A stretch of 64,000 nucleotides of DNA, from assembly GCF_016086655.4 (NCBI RefSeq), contig NC_052136.2, forward strand, positions 7,936,001 to 8,000,000. The letters run 5' to 3'. Of this stretch, positions 23,716 through 34,734 are shown piece after piece (within the stretch, counting starts at the first letter, position 1; the number at the start of each line of letters is the position of its first letter). The DNA is from Lepeophtheirus salmonis. Lineage: Eukaryota > Arthropoda > Copepoda > Siphonostomatoida > Caligidae. The notes below the pieces were generated by a model, which had not been told where the DNA came from, searched no databases, and saw only the letters and a list, made by a program, of their open reading frames with translations. The translations under genes and the position numbers were made by a program.

Positions 23716-23886
23716 CTAAACACACATTGAGGCCAAGGCAAGTGAGACCCCATAGAATAGTAATTAGTCCTTGAAGGAAAGCATCAACAGGGAGTGGGTC
23801 AGGATGGAGAATAACTTCATCGTCAAGATATGAATCAGACTCAGTAAAAGAGTTGAGGCTCAGATGGAGCCCACTTCTCTCTAGAT
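23716..23886 (-). CDS. Candidate exon of a small membrane protein
   Basis: Open from a possible acceptor (CTTCTGTTTAAAAG) at 23887 to a donor GTAGAG after 23716 (171 nt). It encodes SGLHLSLNSFTESDSYLDDE, a PDPLPVDAFLQ motif and one hydrophobic segment, LITILWGLTCLGLNVCL. The acidic-loop, LPxD.xLQ and membrane-helix arrangement is loosely like the central part of the EMC5/MMGT family (LPIDIVLQTLL), but the upstream R-rich motif typical of that family is not visible. Adjacent exons were not found. I treat it as an unrecognised exon with that resemblance as a hint only. Confidence 0.3.
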
Positions 23887-24824
23887 CTTTTAAACAGAAG
23901 TCATTAAATTTTATATATAAAGTGTAGTGAAAAACATGCCTACCACTGTCTATAGACAAAAACTGATGCTATCTAGTTTTTTTAATTAAGCTATTTGATT
24001 ATGAAAAGTTATTTAGCTTCTTTTTTTCTTTTTAGGAAAAAGATTTTTCGTCAACTGTTTGTAAATCAGTTTAATTAAATATAACCCATTTATATAAATA
24101 TCAACTTAAATCACCATAACGGACACCTAATACAAATCATGCGAGTTAAAAAAACTATGAGGATAATAGGACAAAGTTATTTTAATCAAAGGATACCCTT
24201 AAACATAATTCACCAAAGGGAACTTTCCAGTAGAACAAATTATAAATAAAAACAAAACATAAAGTATATGACTTGAGGGGGAAATAAAAACAGTAGCATC
24301 GCATTTGATGAACAAGGAAATTCTTTGATGAAATTATGTACAAGTGGATTATGAAAAACGAAAAAAAATAACTAAGGGATTCAGAAATGAGTCATCGGAT
24401 TTAACTATATGTATTAGCTTTCAATAATAAAAAACTATTCGGGAGTTTGTATCCATGATGAAAGGCTTCCAGGCTAAGCAATTCACGGATTAGGCTCATA
24501 ACTTACCACCATTGAGGGCCTTGCTTTACTTTTATAGGAGAGAGGGGTACGTGTAAATATAGCTGTCTCTAGACAATTGATCTATTAAATTTATATTAGC
24601 AATACAATAACTAATTAATAAAGTTCCTTTAGAATGTTTTGAGATATTGATTAGACGATTTTTTTTTATTCCATTCCTTCTTTAATTGGATACCTATTCT
24701 ACTAATAGTAAGATAGAAAAAATAGCCTTTAGTTTGTCAAACAAAGAAAAAAAACAAATAATTTTTTTTCAAATATATAGTACTGATTCCTTTAACCCAG
24801 CAGTTCTCAAACTTTTAAAAATGT

Positions 24825-25050
24825 ATAGTAATTTACTGATTTCCATAGCTCACACTAACAAAGACTCAAAAACTAAATTGCAATTAGTTTAATTAAATAA
24901 AAAAGTTTCTCAAACCTTTTATTGCCAATATTTATTTTCGACGGGAAACGCACGTTCCTCATTACTCCAATGCATGATAGCAACAGACTGTATTTCCAAA
25001 AAAAACTTCAGAATATCGCTTCTAGAATGAAACCAAACCCCCTCAAGGTT
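24825..25050 (+). repeat. Dispersed repeat W, copy 2
   Basis: Second copy of the repeat at 21785-22000. The plus frame at 24922-25116 (IFDGKRTFLITPMHDSN) lies here. The first copy has stops in the same frame, so it is not scored as a gene. A family-B Tc1/mariner element begins ~75 bp downstream. Confidence 0.5.
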
Positions 25051-25122
25051 ACAAATAAGGAATTCATGTGCTGCACTCTGGAAATCTATGTTATGAACTG
25101 GATGCAACACATGTAATTATGA

Positions 25123-25800
25123 ACAGGGTGTGCAAGCTATCTATGGCGTTGTCACTTTGACGTACTCTTGTTGGCAAACATGGTCAATTAGAGAACTGAT
25201 TTTTTGTTCGTTAATAGGTTGTTCAAACTTGCACGAGAAAGAAAAAAATGGAATCTATTGACGGATTACTACTCCGAAAATTTGGAAAAGGCACGGAACT
25301 CTCCTTGGAATTTACGTTGCGAGCGACAATATAAGTTTTGCTCGAATACTGGGTGAATCCTTGGATATGTATGGTTGCCAATGGGTGGTCTTGTATGTAG
25401 CAGCAGGGCTCTGCTTCCTGCAACACATAAAAAAAAAAGTATCAAACAATTTTGACGACTCCATTTCGCCAGATCTGACTCTGAGGGTTTTTTTTCTTTG
25501 TATGTGTGGTGCATGATCGATCGGAAAAATAAACGCAACTCCTACAACACCAAAGACCAACTTATCAGTCGAATCAAGAAGGGATTGAAGGATTTGCCAT
25601 AGGACCAAATGGCAAAGGCCTACTCGTGCTTTTGGCGTCGTATATAGAAATTAATTGAGGATGGAAATGATTTTATTGAATAAAATAAGTTAGAATACAT
25701 CAAGCTTTCAGAATCTCGGTAAATTTATTTTATTTGAAAACTGGATGGAGAAAGAATTGTGTTCGAAAAAAAAATCATTTTTGGGACACAGATAACTTGC
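25123..25800 (+). mobile_element. Tc1/mariner family B, copy 2, internally deleted
   Basis: The left end ACAGGGTGTGCAAGCTAT (25123) corresponds to the end of the minus-strand copy at 48126. The following 5' region (TTGTTCAAACTTGCACGAGA near 25222) is shared with that copy. The element then jumps into the catalytic half: WVNPWICMVANGW (25348-25386), QQGSASCNT (25400-25426, catalytic Asp replaced by Gly), and a C-terminus DQMAKAYSCFWRRI, stop, KLIEDGNDFIE ending at 25683. The 3' non-coding part with AACTGGATGGAGAAAGAATT matches copies 1 and 3. The right terminal repeat is worn. The long antisense frames at 25223-25608 are shadows. Confidence 0.72.
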
Positions 25801-27175
25801 AATCTCTGTTTCTCCCTACTCAACTTAACTTTAGCATGGAATTGCAAGTATATCCCCCTACGTTTTTATTACAAATCAATTAATATTATTAAATAAAGAT
25901 AAGGGTTAATTTTTTGTAATTCCTCAAAATGTGATGTATATCAAATATTTGCAAAAAAAAAAAATAATAATAAATAAACAAGAGGATTGGGAATTTCCAG
26001 AAAAGTAATAAAATAATCGATCCATAAATTTATTTAACCATCATTTTAAATGATAGATATTTTTATTTTGTTTGTGTGCAATATTTAATTTTATGTTCGG
26101 AAGTAGAGGGAAGGGGCCTTTAATCCCTTGGATAAGATTAATCACATCCCATCGCCATTATAAATTTGCCCTCTCTCCATACATTGTACAAATAGATTAA
26201 TTTATATACCAATGAGATAAATATATTGAATTTGAACAATTTGATAACTACCTTCTCAACATTTTATTAAATTAACAAAATCTTAAGCTGTGTATTTGTC
26301 GTCTACAGGTTGGAATATCCGAACAAGTTAAAACTTGTATTATCAAATTGTACAAGTTACAATTTACTCGTCTTAAAATGTATCATTTAATTACAACATT
26401 GGTCATTCTAATTATGCAGTGTTGATTAAATCTATCATTTCATTTTGATCTATTAATTATTTGTTACTATTTATTATTATAGTCATCATATCATTATTTG
26501 GTTGCAACTTGTACAATTTGCTTATACAAGTTACAACTTGTACAAAATGGTACATGTGATCTCATATTCAAAGAAAAACACATACTTTTCAAATTTGCAC
26601 ATATTAAGTGTATTTACTGTTGTCACAAATTATATCATAATAGAAGGCTATAATATTAGTATCTAATTTATATTCAAGCTAGTCATTAGAGATCTTTTGC
26701 AGACGGTAAGATTCAAGTCATTTTATTTATTGATCCGATTTTGACACATCCAATCACATTGGAGTAGTTAATCATTTCCTTTAATCTTAATGGACAAAAA
26801 GGGATCTATGCTCATAAAAGTTGATTGTTTATTCCCACAAAATGAGTGACATGAACAATATTGACGCTCTATTACCAATTATTTTTGAAATACTATTTTA
26901 GACAAGATATGGGACCATCCAACAAAATAGAACAGGGAATTAACTCTCACTCAAGCCCATCTACAGAAACTTGGTACGCAAAATGAAAATTAAAACATGG
27001 ATATAATAAAAGCAAATATTTTGTTGGCATATAGCGAGCTATATCAGTGTAAGTTAATAGAAAAAAAAATGTCTACTATGCGCAAGCGTGTTTGCACAGC
27101 CTTAATTTCAACTATATACACTATACAGTAAAGAAAATCCAATAAATTTTTTAGCTCTCCTGTTTATTTAGAATG
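25801..27175. other. Gene-free stretch with a foldback
   Basis: No gene found; it contains the foldback at 26323-26543. Confidence 0.45.
26323..26543. repeat. Foldback: 40-bp inverted repeat
   Basis: The left arm 26323-26362 (ACAAGTTAAAACTTGTATTA then TCAAATTGTACAAGTTAC) is the inverted copy of the right arm 26502-26543 (TTGCAACTTGTACAATTTGC then TTATACAAGTTACAACTTGT), with only a few mismatches across about 40 bp. Each arm also contains an internal ACTTGTA/TACAAGT palindrome. Probably a small non-autonomous element. Confidence 0.55.
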
Positions 27176-27179
27176 GATA

Positions 27180-27551
27180 ATCTGAAGAATGAATTTTCTT
27201 TTCCTCAGATGTAGTGATTATTTTTTAACTTCTGAGTGGTGAACTTCCTTTTCTACAACATTCAATTACATTCCAAACCTGATTGAACATTGGTGTGTGC
27301 TTCTAAAAGACGGAGAGTAACCTCAATAATTTGTTGCGTAGTTATAGTTGTAAGTCCTTCTTGGACTCAAAGTAGAATTGAGGATCGAGATTGGAATAAT
27401 TCTTGCCAATGACTATATTTTTCTCCCCTCGTCAAATCTGATTGTAGCTGATCTAATTAAGCATCAAGTTGCTCTCCTCCAAAACATTCTTCAAATTGTC
27501 AGGGTTACCATGATGATTTTTGCTTTCCTTTTTTTAGCATGCCCCAAGTTG
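27180..27551 (-). repeat. Dispersed repeat R, near full-length, minus
   Basis: The reverse complement reads GGGCATGCTAAAAAAAGGAA, AATCATCATGGTAACCCTGA, ATTTGAAGAATGTTTTGGAG, CCGTCTTTTAGAAGCACAC, AATGTTCAATCAGG and GAAAATTCATTCTTCAGA. It is alignable along its whole length with 42705-43097. It abuts a Tc1/mariner terminal repeat at 27552. The 66-codon frame at 27378-27578 crosses both units and is not a gene. Confidence 0.68.
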
Positions 27552-28406
27552 TACAGGGTTAATCTTATCTATTGGTAAAAACTTAATTACTTTCAATTTG
27601 GAATGAAATTGGAGTAAAATCACGAAGGAGGATAACAAGACTTCTTATATCTGAACAGAGCAACTAAGATTTTAAATTTTCTCAAAGGCAACTAAAACCC
27701 GGGTAATTTTTTGTCTTTTCTGAAATAAATTTTCAACGTTGATGTCACTGTGATTAAGCAAAACAGCCGCTACATCACAACCGAACATTCAGTCAATGTC
27801 TCAGCTTTAGTGAGACATGTCTTCAGAACAAAAAATCCAGCCGGAACCATGATCTTGGGCGTTGCGGAGTCTGCTAGTTTGACGCCTCAATTCAGATACT
27901 TACATTGAACTTTTGGATAAGAAAGTGCTACCTTGGGTGAGAGAAAAGTTCGGGACGACTTTGATTGCACTCCAGACAGAGCTTCGTGTCATTGTACCTT
28001 TAAGACCCAGCCCTTACTGAGAGACACTTTCCGGACTTCTGGTACTTCAACGTTAGGCCACCCTTCTCTCTAAACGCGAACCCCTTGGACTACTCTATCT
28101 AGGCGCGTCTGGAGGAGAGGGTTTGAGATACTCCTCACAAGAGTGTCCAGTTTCTAGAGGCTTCCATCAAGAAGGAGTGGACCAAGCTCGAGTCTGACTA
28201 AATAGTCAAGGTCTGCAAAAGATTTAAGCCTTTTATTGAGCCAAATATTACAGCTGACAGCTCACATATTGAATAAAAGTTTTGCCCAGCACTATTTTCA
28301 GCTGACTTTGTTAAATAAATGTCCTCACAAAACTTCTTGTTTAAATTTTACTCTTGAAAAATAAAAATAAATAAAATGTGTCCCACTGGATAAGATCAAC
28401 CCTGTA
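27552..28406 (+). mobile_element. Tc1/mariner element with TIRs and TA duplication
   Basis: The left end TACAGGGTTAATCTTATCTA (27552) is matched by the inverted right end, reading TACAGGGTTGATCTTATCCA from 28406. TA flanks both ends as expected for this superfamily. The element is 855 bp, so at least 400 bp, mainly the DNA-binding domain, is missing. The transposase relic inside reads left to right. Confidence 0.78.
27600..28276 (+). pseudogene. Tc1/mariner transposase catalytic part, decayed
   Basis: Blocks in order on the plus strand: RRRITRLLISEQ (27625-27660); KILNFLKGN; NVDVTVIKQNSRYITTEHS (27734-27790), the region just after the first catalytic Asp, whose own motif is shifted out of frame; RHVFRTKNPAGTMILGV; LLDKKVLPWVREKFG; DFWYFNVRPPF then NANPLDYSI (28033-28106) with the third catalytic Asp; VKVCKRFKPFIE and SSHIE with the stop at 28274-28276. 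The second catalytic block is frameshifted (remnant SCH). At least three frameshifts and two internal stops make it inactive. The superfamily call is secure. Confidence 0.78.
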
Positions 28407-28553
28407 GGTATATACTGATTGTTATTTCGATATTAATTTAATCTTAGCTATAATATGTTTTTGAATGTTTGAACTTCTACATTCTATGAACAAACTAATT
28501 AAAATATACTATCCACAATCTGCGTTTTAACACAAGTAGTTAGATATGTATAT

Positions 28554-28654
28554 TTAAGCTCCCTTTCCAACGCCTTCAAATAATTTAGCTGCCTCTATGC
28601 TAGCGTTGAATATTGAAATATTTGCTAGGTAAATTGAATAAGACCAGAAGGAGC
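28554..28654 (-). CDS. Candidate terminal exon, unrecognised
   Basis: After an acceptor-like TTTTTTTAACAAAG at 28655 the minus strand is open to a stop at 28554. It encodes SFWSYSIYLANISIFN followed by the helix-like ASIEAAKLFEGVGKGA. The tail looks more protein-like than local background. There is no recognised family and no upstream exon. Confidence 0.2.
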
Positions 28655-28660
28655 CTTTGT

Positions 28661-29655
28661 TAAAAAAATGAAAGCTTGATTTTGATTTTGTCCTTTGAAA
28701 AATATAGTACATATTTATACAGAGGCATTTATCCAAAAAAAAAAACACATATTTTTCAACATATTTCCCAACATATCAAATCATTTCTTCATGTAACATT
28801 TGCTTCAAAAAACTTCTTACTTTTTCGATCCCGACATAGTTCTTAATATACATAATGCATAAATAACATCACAACTCCTTTTAATAATTTTATAGGATTA
28901 ATATTAAATGTGGATTCAAAGTAGAATTTCCATAATTATGTATGTATGTATATAAGATAGTAATCCACTAATCTAATTCAAAGTTTTTTTCATATCATTT
29001 AATTATTTATTTTGACAAAAATTCAATTAAGTTTAGTTTTAGAAAAATCTAATCGGATTTAATATTATTAGGGTTTTTTTTAAATTGCAGAAGTTACTTA
29101 TACTTTTATGAATATATTTATATTGAGTTACTCTTACATGGACTGAGGATCAAAATATATATTTTAAGCTCATTATAAATTGGCATACATTTATATAGGG
29201 ATATAAAATGCCTATATATGTATGATCTCATAATTATAACAAAATGAATATGGAAGCACAACGTATTGCAATTTTTAGCACTTTTCACATGAGGAAAAAA
29301 TTCAACAAAAATATCTTTTGATGTAAAGCGTTCCCGGGCAATGTTTATGTAATCTAACTCAAAATTTAATATTTTCTACTTGCAAACTGGGACTGACGCT
29401 ATATTAAGAGGGAATCATATTTTATATCTATACTATTATTATTTTGTTACATTTTAACTTGTGTTTTCAGTAAAAAAAACTTATAATTATCTAGTATGGA
29501 ACCCATTTAATAATTTATTTATTTGGGTCGGGATCGTAGATCTTTGCGAAATAAATATTCCAATATGGTGACAAGCAATTTGGCGGTGTAGAAAAGGATT
29601 CTCGACTCAATAAGTTTGGGAATTTCAATGACGTTCTGATATTTCAACATAAGTG
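28661..29655. other. Gene-free stretch
   Basis: No feature recognised. Confidence 0.5.
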
Positions 29656-29658
29656 AAC

Positions 29659-30471
29659 AGAAGTTTAGAGGTTTTTTATATATTTTATAAACACGTAATC
29701 ACTTAACAGCTCCGAATAACTATTTATATTTAATACCAAAATATCAAGAAAAGAGAAGTACATTATCTTTACCAGCTTAGAATCCTCTTCTACTTGTTTT
29801 CCAATAACAAAACTGGCTCAGTAGTAATAAAGTAGTCAGGCGTGAGCTTGAAGTGTTTAGCTTATATAATTCTCTGCATAGACCGTATATCAGGAAGTCT
29901 AACTTATAAATGGAGATGATATAAATGTGATAGGGATGAATGCTTTCTGCGTTATATACATCCAGGAAACTGAAGGGTTATTATTAATGGAATAGTCTTC
30001 TTAGAACAGGAGACGAAGCAGAGTTTACTTTCAAGTATTTTAAAAGAAGAGTTGTGGGTGGAGGATGAGAACTCTTTCTGCTCCTCTAAGGTATCTCAAT
30101 CGATTATTCTGTCGTTTTATGGAACTCCTTTGTTCTGATATGTAGAAGTATAGGATGATTCCGTGGCAGATCTGAAGGAATTTATATATATAGGGACAAT
30201 TATTAACGAGATCAGAAATCACAAGTCACTTTGATATGAAGAGAAAATGAACGATCTTTCTACTCAAAGAGAAGGGATCCACGAGTGAAACACTTTTTCA
30301 TTGGATATCCTCTAAAGATTCGAGATCCATTGACCAAACTTTGACATTGAAGAGAGTTATATAATCCACCACCTTGATAAATTCTCAACTCATGTTGTTA
30401 TATTAATATTAATGTTTTCATTTCTGAGTGATTAGTACATTTGTGACGTCACTCAGCTTAGCCAATCAGAA
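29659..30471 (+). repeat. Repeat Y (~810 bp), plus copy
   Basis: Aligns end to end, in inverted orientation, with 44374-45183. Landmark blocks: AGAGGTTTTTTATATATTTT at the start; TTGTTTTCCAATAACAAAAC; GAAGCAGAGTTTACTTTCAAG; CGATTATTCTGTCGTTTTAT; ATATAGGGACAATTATTAAC; ATTTGTGACGTCACTCAG at the end. One frame common to both copies reads GDEAE(F/L)TFKYFK before a stop, a hint of an ancestral coding segment. There are no clear terminal inverted repeats. It could be a solo LTR or a non-autonomous DNA element; the class is unknown. Confidence 0.72.
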
Positions 30472-33400
30472 ATTAGAGGCTAAGTGACACACCTTTATTA
30501 TCCACTAACTTGAGTAACAACAACTTTCCGTTGATCAGAAAAAAATAGGGACAATTGGGAGTGGCAAAAATATGGTGCAATTCCTCCGACAAGAGCCATT
30601 ATACATGTTTTTTTCTAGAAATCTACGGCTTTTTGACGGGAACTTCTGGCTCCCACATAGCCTGGATCTGTCCTTTTTGGATTATGCTGTATTTGGCCGT
30701 TTGAATGCGCCTTTTTAAGAAGTCAAATACACCTCCAAGCAACATCACATGTCATTTATAATGGATTTTCGAGGCAAACAGGATAATAACTTTATTAGAA
30801 ACAACTGTAAAAGTTCAAATCCAAGCTGATATATTGAATCATTTTATATATTTTATGTTCAATTTATTGCTTAAAAAAGTTGTTCATCCGTTACAGATAT
30901 TTTCAGACAAACAATAATATAAATTTACCGAAGCTTTAAGTGTATTACCTTAGACGGACATATATATATAGATACTTTAGAATAAAAATCTATCATACCT
31001 TATAAAGTAGTAAACTTGTATATGTTGCCTCTATTCACATTGATAACTTGTATAAGAACTAAGAAGACCAAAAAGAGATTGAATTACGAAGCTTTTTACT
31101 TTCTAGTGTTTGGTGAATGAGGAGATGATATATCATGTTTCACATTATTTATGTTTATCAGTCCATTACAATCGATATTGATCCTTAAAAAAATTATGTA
31201 AACAAGGATATATTTATTTTAAGAATCAGGAACATATGACTAGATAGAAAAATATTATTATAAAGAAAAGAAAATATGGTAGTCACCGTCAAATTTGGTA
31301 CAAAAAAAAAATATTAATTGATATTTGTATTTTAGGTAGAGTTGTTAGAAATGTTGAAATAGTGAAATGTTTAATAAGGAAGAAAAATATCAGTGGATTC
31401 TTCTTCTTGATACGCCATTTGAATTAAGATCGTAACACATGAGCAGAAAAGTCCCGGCTTAACAAAGTCAACACGTTATTTTTTTTTTCGTGGAATTTTT
31501 TTTATACATTATTATTTGCTAAGGAGCGGAGTGTACATAACATTTTTCATGCCAATCCTTAGTTTTAACAGTATTATTCCCATCAAAAGGCATTGTAAAA
31601 TTAAAAAACGAACCTGGTTTTGATCAACTACCTATTTGTTAAAGAGTCTCACTTAGCACAATAACTTAGAAATAAAGGACAGATTATCATGAAATTTGTA
31701 TATCTGTCTTTTGAAGGTTGGTATTAACTAAAAATTAGGTTTTTTTTTTAAACATGCGCTATCTATGTGTGAATATTTGCCCTTTTAAGCATTTTGCATC
31801 ATAGTTGAAGCGACGACTTGTTCAATTATCCTTCCATATCCTTGTAGTCCGCTATCTTGGACCACTTTAATATTTACTCTTTCTCATCAAGCAGTTTGAG
31901 TTCGAATTCATTTCCGTCCTTTCTATAAATTAAGCAAGTTTACAATTTTAACCCTTTGGATTAAGATGATGTATACATGATTTTATTAGATTGATAAACA
32001 TTTATAAAATAAAAAAATATAGCCAAAATTAATGGCTTTGTGCCCTACAGAGAGCAATATTTTATATTCTATTAATAAGCTTTGATAGCTTCATAAATAT
32101 ACAAAAATATATTTATTTTTTTTGCAACAAATCTTAATTAAAAACATTAATTTTTTTAGAATGTTTTTTTATGATGAAGTTGTATATCTTTATTTTACGA
32201 CAAACTAATACTTTTGTCAATGTGATCAGAAATGAGGACTTTTTAGAAGGTTTTGAAAGGTTGGGTCCATTTTTTTCTACAAAGAAACTTACGATTTAAC
32301 TTTTATTTAGATCTTTGAAGGTAAAAAATAACTATTATATAGGCCGTTCTTACAAGAATATGGGGGATTAATAACGAAAGAAAAATCCCAACTGCAATAT
32401 CATCGACGATTGTATCCTAACTAAAAAGGCAAAAACTATAACAAAAATACATTAGCCTTTTTTACATTTATGTTCGATATTAATGAATAAGAAAATTGAA
32501 ATTTTAAATAGGAAAATACGAATTAACAAATATTATCCCCTTAGTTTAAATGCATCTTCATCTTTGTTAATAGCTTTGCAGCTCACATAACAAATTTATC
32601 AAGTAAATATTTATCATGAATGCTTCATTAACCTGTAATTATAATCTATGTTACTAGGGAGAACTAGTGGTATTATATTTAAAGCACAAGTGTAATTTGA
32701 TTCATTGATAATACTAATCACAAATTATCTTCAAAAGGACTACAGGAAAAGGTTTCTAAAAAAGCATCCATGATTAAAATTATTATTTGATGATGAGCAT
32801 TGATCTTTTAAGAATCACGAGTCTGGAGTTGACGATAGAAGCAAACAAGACAAGATAATTACTGCACATCTTTCGAAAATAGAAAATTTCCCCATTTACT
32901 GATGTGTTGAAGTGGCTCCGAGTTGAGAAACTCCATACTATACTTGGGTTATAATCTGGAGAGAGGTGTGAGTGGAACCAAGATGGCAATTTGATTTAAC
33001 AGTGAATAAGATATTAGAGGTATATCCATGGAATAGGTAGCATCCGTTTGCAAAACTGGATCCTTCACAAGAGGGAGTTAGAGGCTCACATATGAACTTT
33101 GTGTTTGGTTTTCATTTTTAATAATATGAGTGGAGGGATTTTCTCTTTTCAATTTTTTCTTCTTTTTGATCTGTCAAAATTACGGGACCATTAATCTCAA
33201 AAAGTGTCAAATTGGCGAACAACCAATTGATTTTGGGCATTTTTTCGAAAAGTTAAAAGATCCCAATTCAATCAGATTAACGAAAACCTGATCATTAGCT
33301 CAGTAATGATCACTCCATTTTTGATATTTGACCAGTTACTCAATGTATACTGAAGTAGCATTATAAATGTTTGCTCCTGTTTAAATCAATTATTTAGATC

Positions 33401-33855
33401 ACAATAAAAGATCATTTCAATTTGAGTATAAAAAGTCAATTAAACATTTCGAATAGAATAAATTGGTAGGTACATGGTATTAACTAGGAGTAATTCAAAG
33501 AATATCATTAAATGAACAGTACTGCAATATACCTAAATCTATAGATACAATATGTACATTTTTTTTTAATCCAAAAAAGTATATAATATTCAACTCGACC
33601 TACTTTTCAAAGTATGTACCTGGTAGCTTCAGAATATAAGTATAAACCCTCAAACGCAATCATAACAAGTCTAATTTAATAAATGTATCTTTATAAGTAT
33701 ATACAATATAAATACATTGAACAAGCATCTGTTTCATTGTAGCATTATGAACCCTTAATTTCACTACCTATTTACCTATCTATGAATAGTACCTTCATTT
33801 AACTTCTTATAAAAGTTAATCAATCAACTCATACTATATTGTGTAGGCTTGTAAA
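30472..33855. other. Long gene-poor stretch
   Basis: No transposase block, RNA gene or confident exon in 3.4 kb. The minus frame at 32783-32989 sits in a slightly GC-richer patch, but no frame stays coding-like. Confidence 0.4.
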
Positions 33856-33857
33856 TT

Positions 33858-33959
33858 GGGAGCCTTTTGGGTATGTAAAAAAAAGAAACCGACAATTAGC
33901 ATGGGCAAGTTGAATCATGTTTAAGGGGAGAGAAGTTTTGCTGTCCTGATGTTTCATTA
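33858..33959 (+). repeat. Repeat R, 5' fragment cut by an insertion
   Basis: TTTGGGTATGTAAAAAAAAG, GAAACCGACAATTAGCATGG and AAGGGGAGAGAAGTTTTGCT followed by GATGTTTCATTAT match 42705-42810. The match stops exactly where the hAT-like element at 33960 starts, and I did not find the continuation after it. Confidence 0.5.
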
Positions 33960-34734
33960 TAGTGGCGTCCGCAGGATACATATATATATATATATTGATT
34001 TTTTTGGGGAGGGGCAGGGGTTGATTTTTGGATTTTTTTTGAAAAAAATTCCGAAAACCCACTGCTATTCTCAAAAAATTAAATTTTTTGAAAAACATTT
34101 CAAAAAACAAATTTCCAATATTAAATATTAAAAATCCATAGCCATTTACAAAAAATTAAATTTTTAGGAAAAAATTTTCAAATATTAAATGTCTTGGAAA
34201 AAATTTCCAAATATTAAATGTTTTGGAAAAAAATTTCAAAATTCCATAATTATTCACAAGAAAATAAAAAGTTTTGAATTTTAACTTTCAAATATTATAA
34301 CTTTTTTTAAAAATGTAAAAATCCATAACAATTCGCAGAAAATTACATTTTTGAAAAAAATTTCAAATATTATATTTTTAAGAAAAAAATGTCAAAAATC
34401 TATAGCTATTTACGGAAAATTAAATTTTTTCGAAAAAAATTTCAAATATTATATTTTTATGAAAAAAATGTCAAAAATATATAGCTATCATAGAAAATTC
34501 AATTTTTTGGTTAAAAATTTAAAAAATCCATACCTATTCATAAAAAAATATAATTTCTGGAAAATTATTTCAAAAATCCATAGCTATTCACATAAAATAA
34601 AAAATTTTGTAAATTAATTTTTTTTTTTTTGCTTAGCTGTATAATTTCCCCCAATGACGAAAAGTTTAAAAAATTCCTCAATTGGGGATGAGGGTGTTAC
34701 AGACACTCCAGCCCGCCCCCCGTGGATGTTCCTG
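33960..34734. mobile_element. hAT-like non-autonomous element with internal repeats
   Basis: The ends read TAGTGGCGTCCGCAGGATAC (33960) and, inverted, CAGGAACATCCACGGGGGGC (34734), sharing a CAG...TCC.C.GG pattern typical of worn hAT ends. The interior is a degenerate array of roughly 75-bp units. Each unit contains a version of AATCCATAGCTATTCACA followed by AAAATTAAATTTTTTGGAAAA; copies start near 34059, 34134, 34247, 34321, 34397, 34478, 34528 and 34576. The A+T-rich frames found here are products of the array, not genes. The element at 52071 shares the end and the internal unit. Confidence 0.58.

Noticed and set aside
24785..24830. hAT end suggested by CAGCAGTTCTCAAAC
   Set aside because: Only one end was found and no duplication or partner, so no element could be delimited.
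25223..25608. Three overlapping minus-strand frames of 67-98 codons
   Set aside because: Antisense shadows of the second family-B copy.
27378..27578. 66-codon plus frame that first looked like a Tc1 DNA-binding domain
   Set aside because: It lies in repeat R and crosses into the neighbouring element. Copies of R elsewhere do not keep the frame.
33829..34617. Several Lys/Phe/Asn-rich frames
   Set aside because: Products of the AT-rich internal array of the hAT-like element, with the same peptide words repeated by the DNA repeat.
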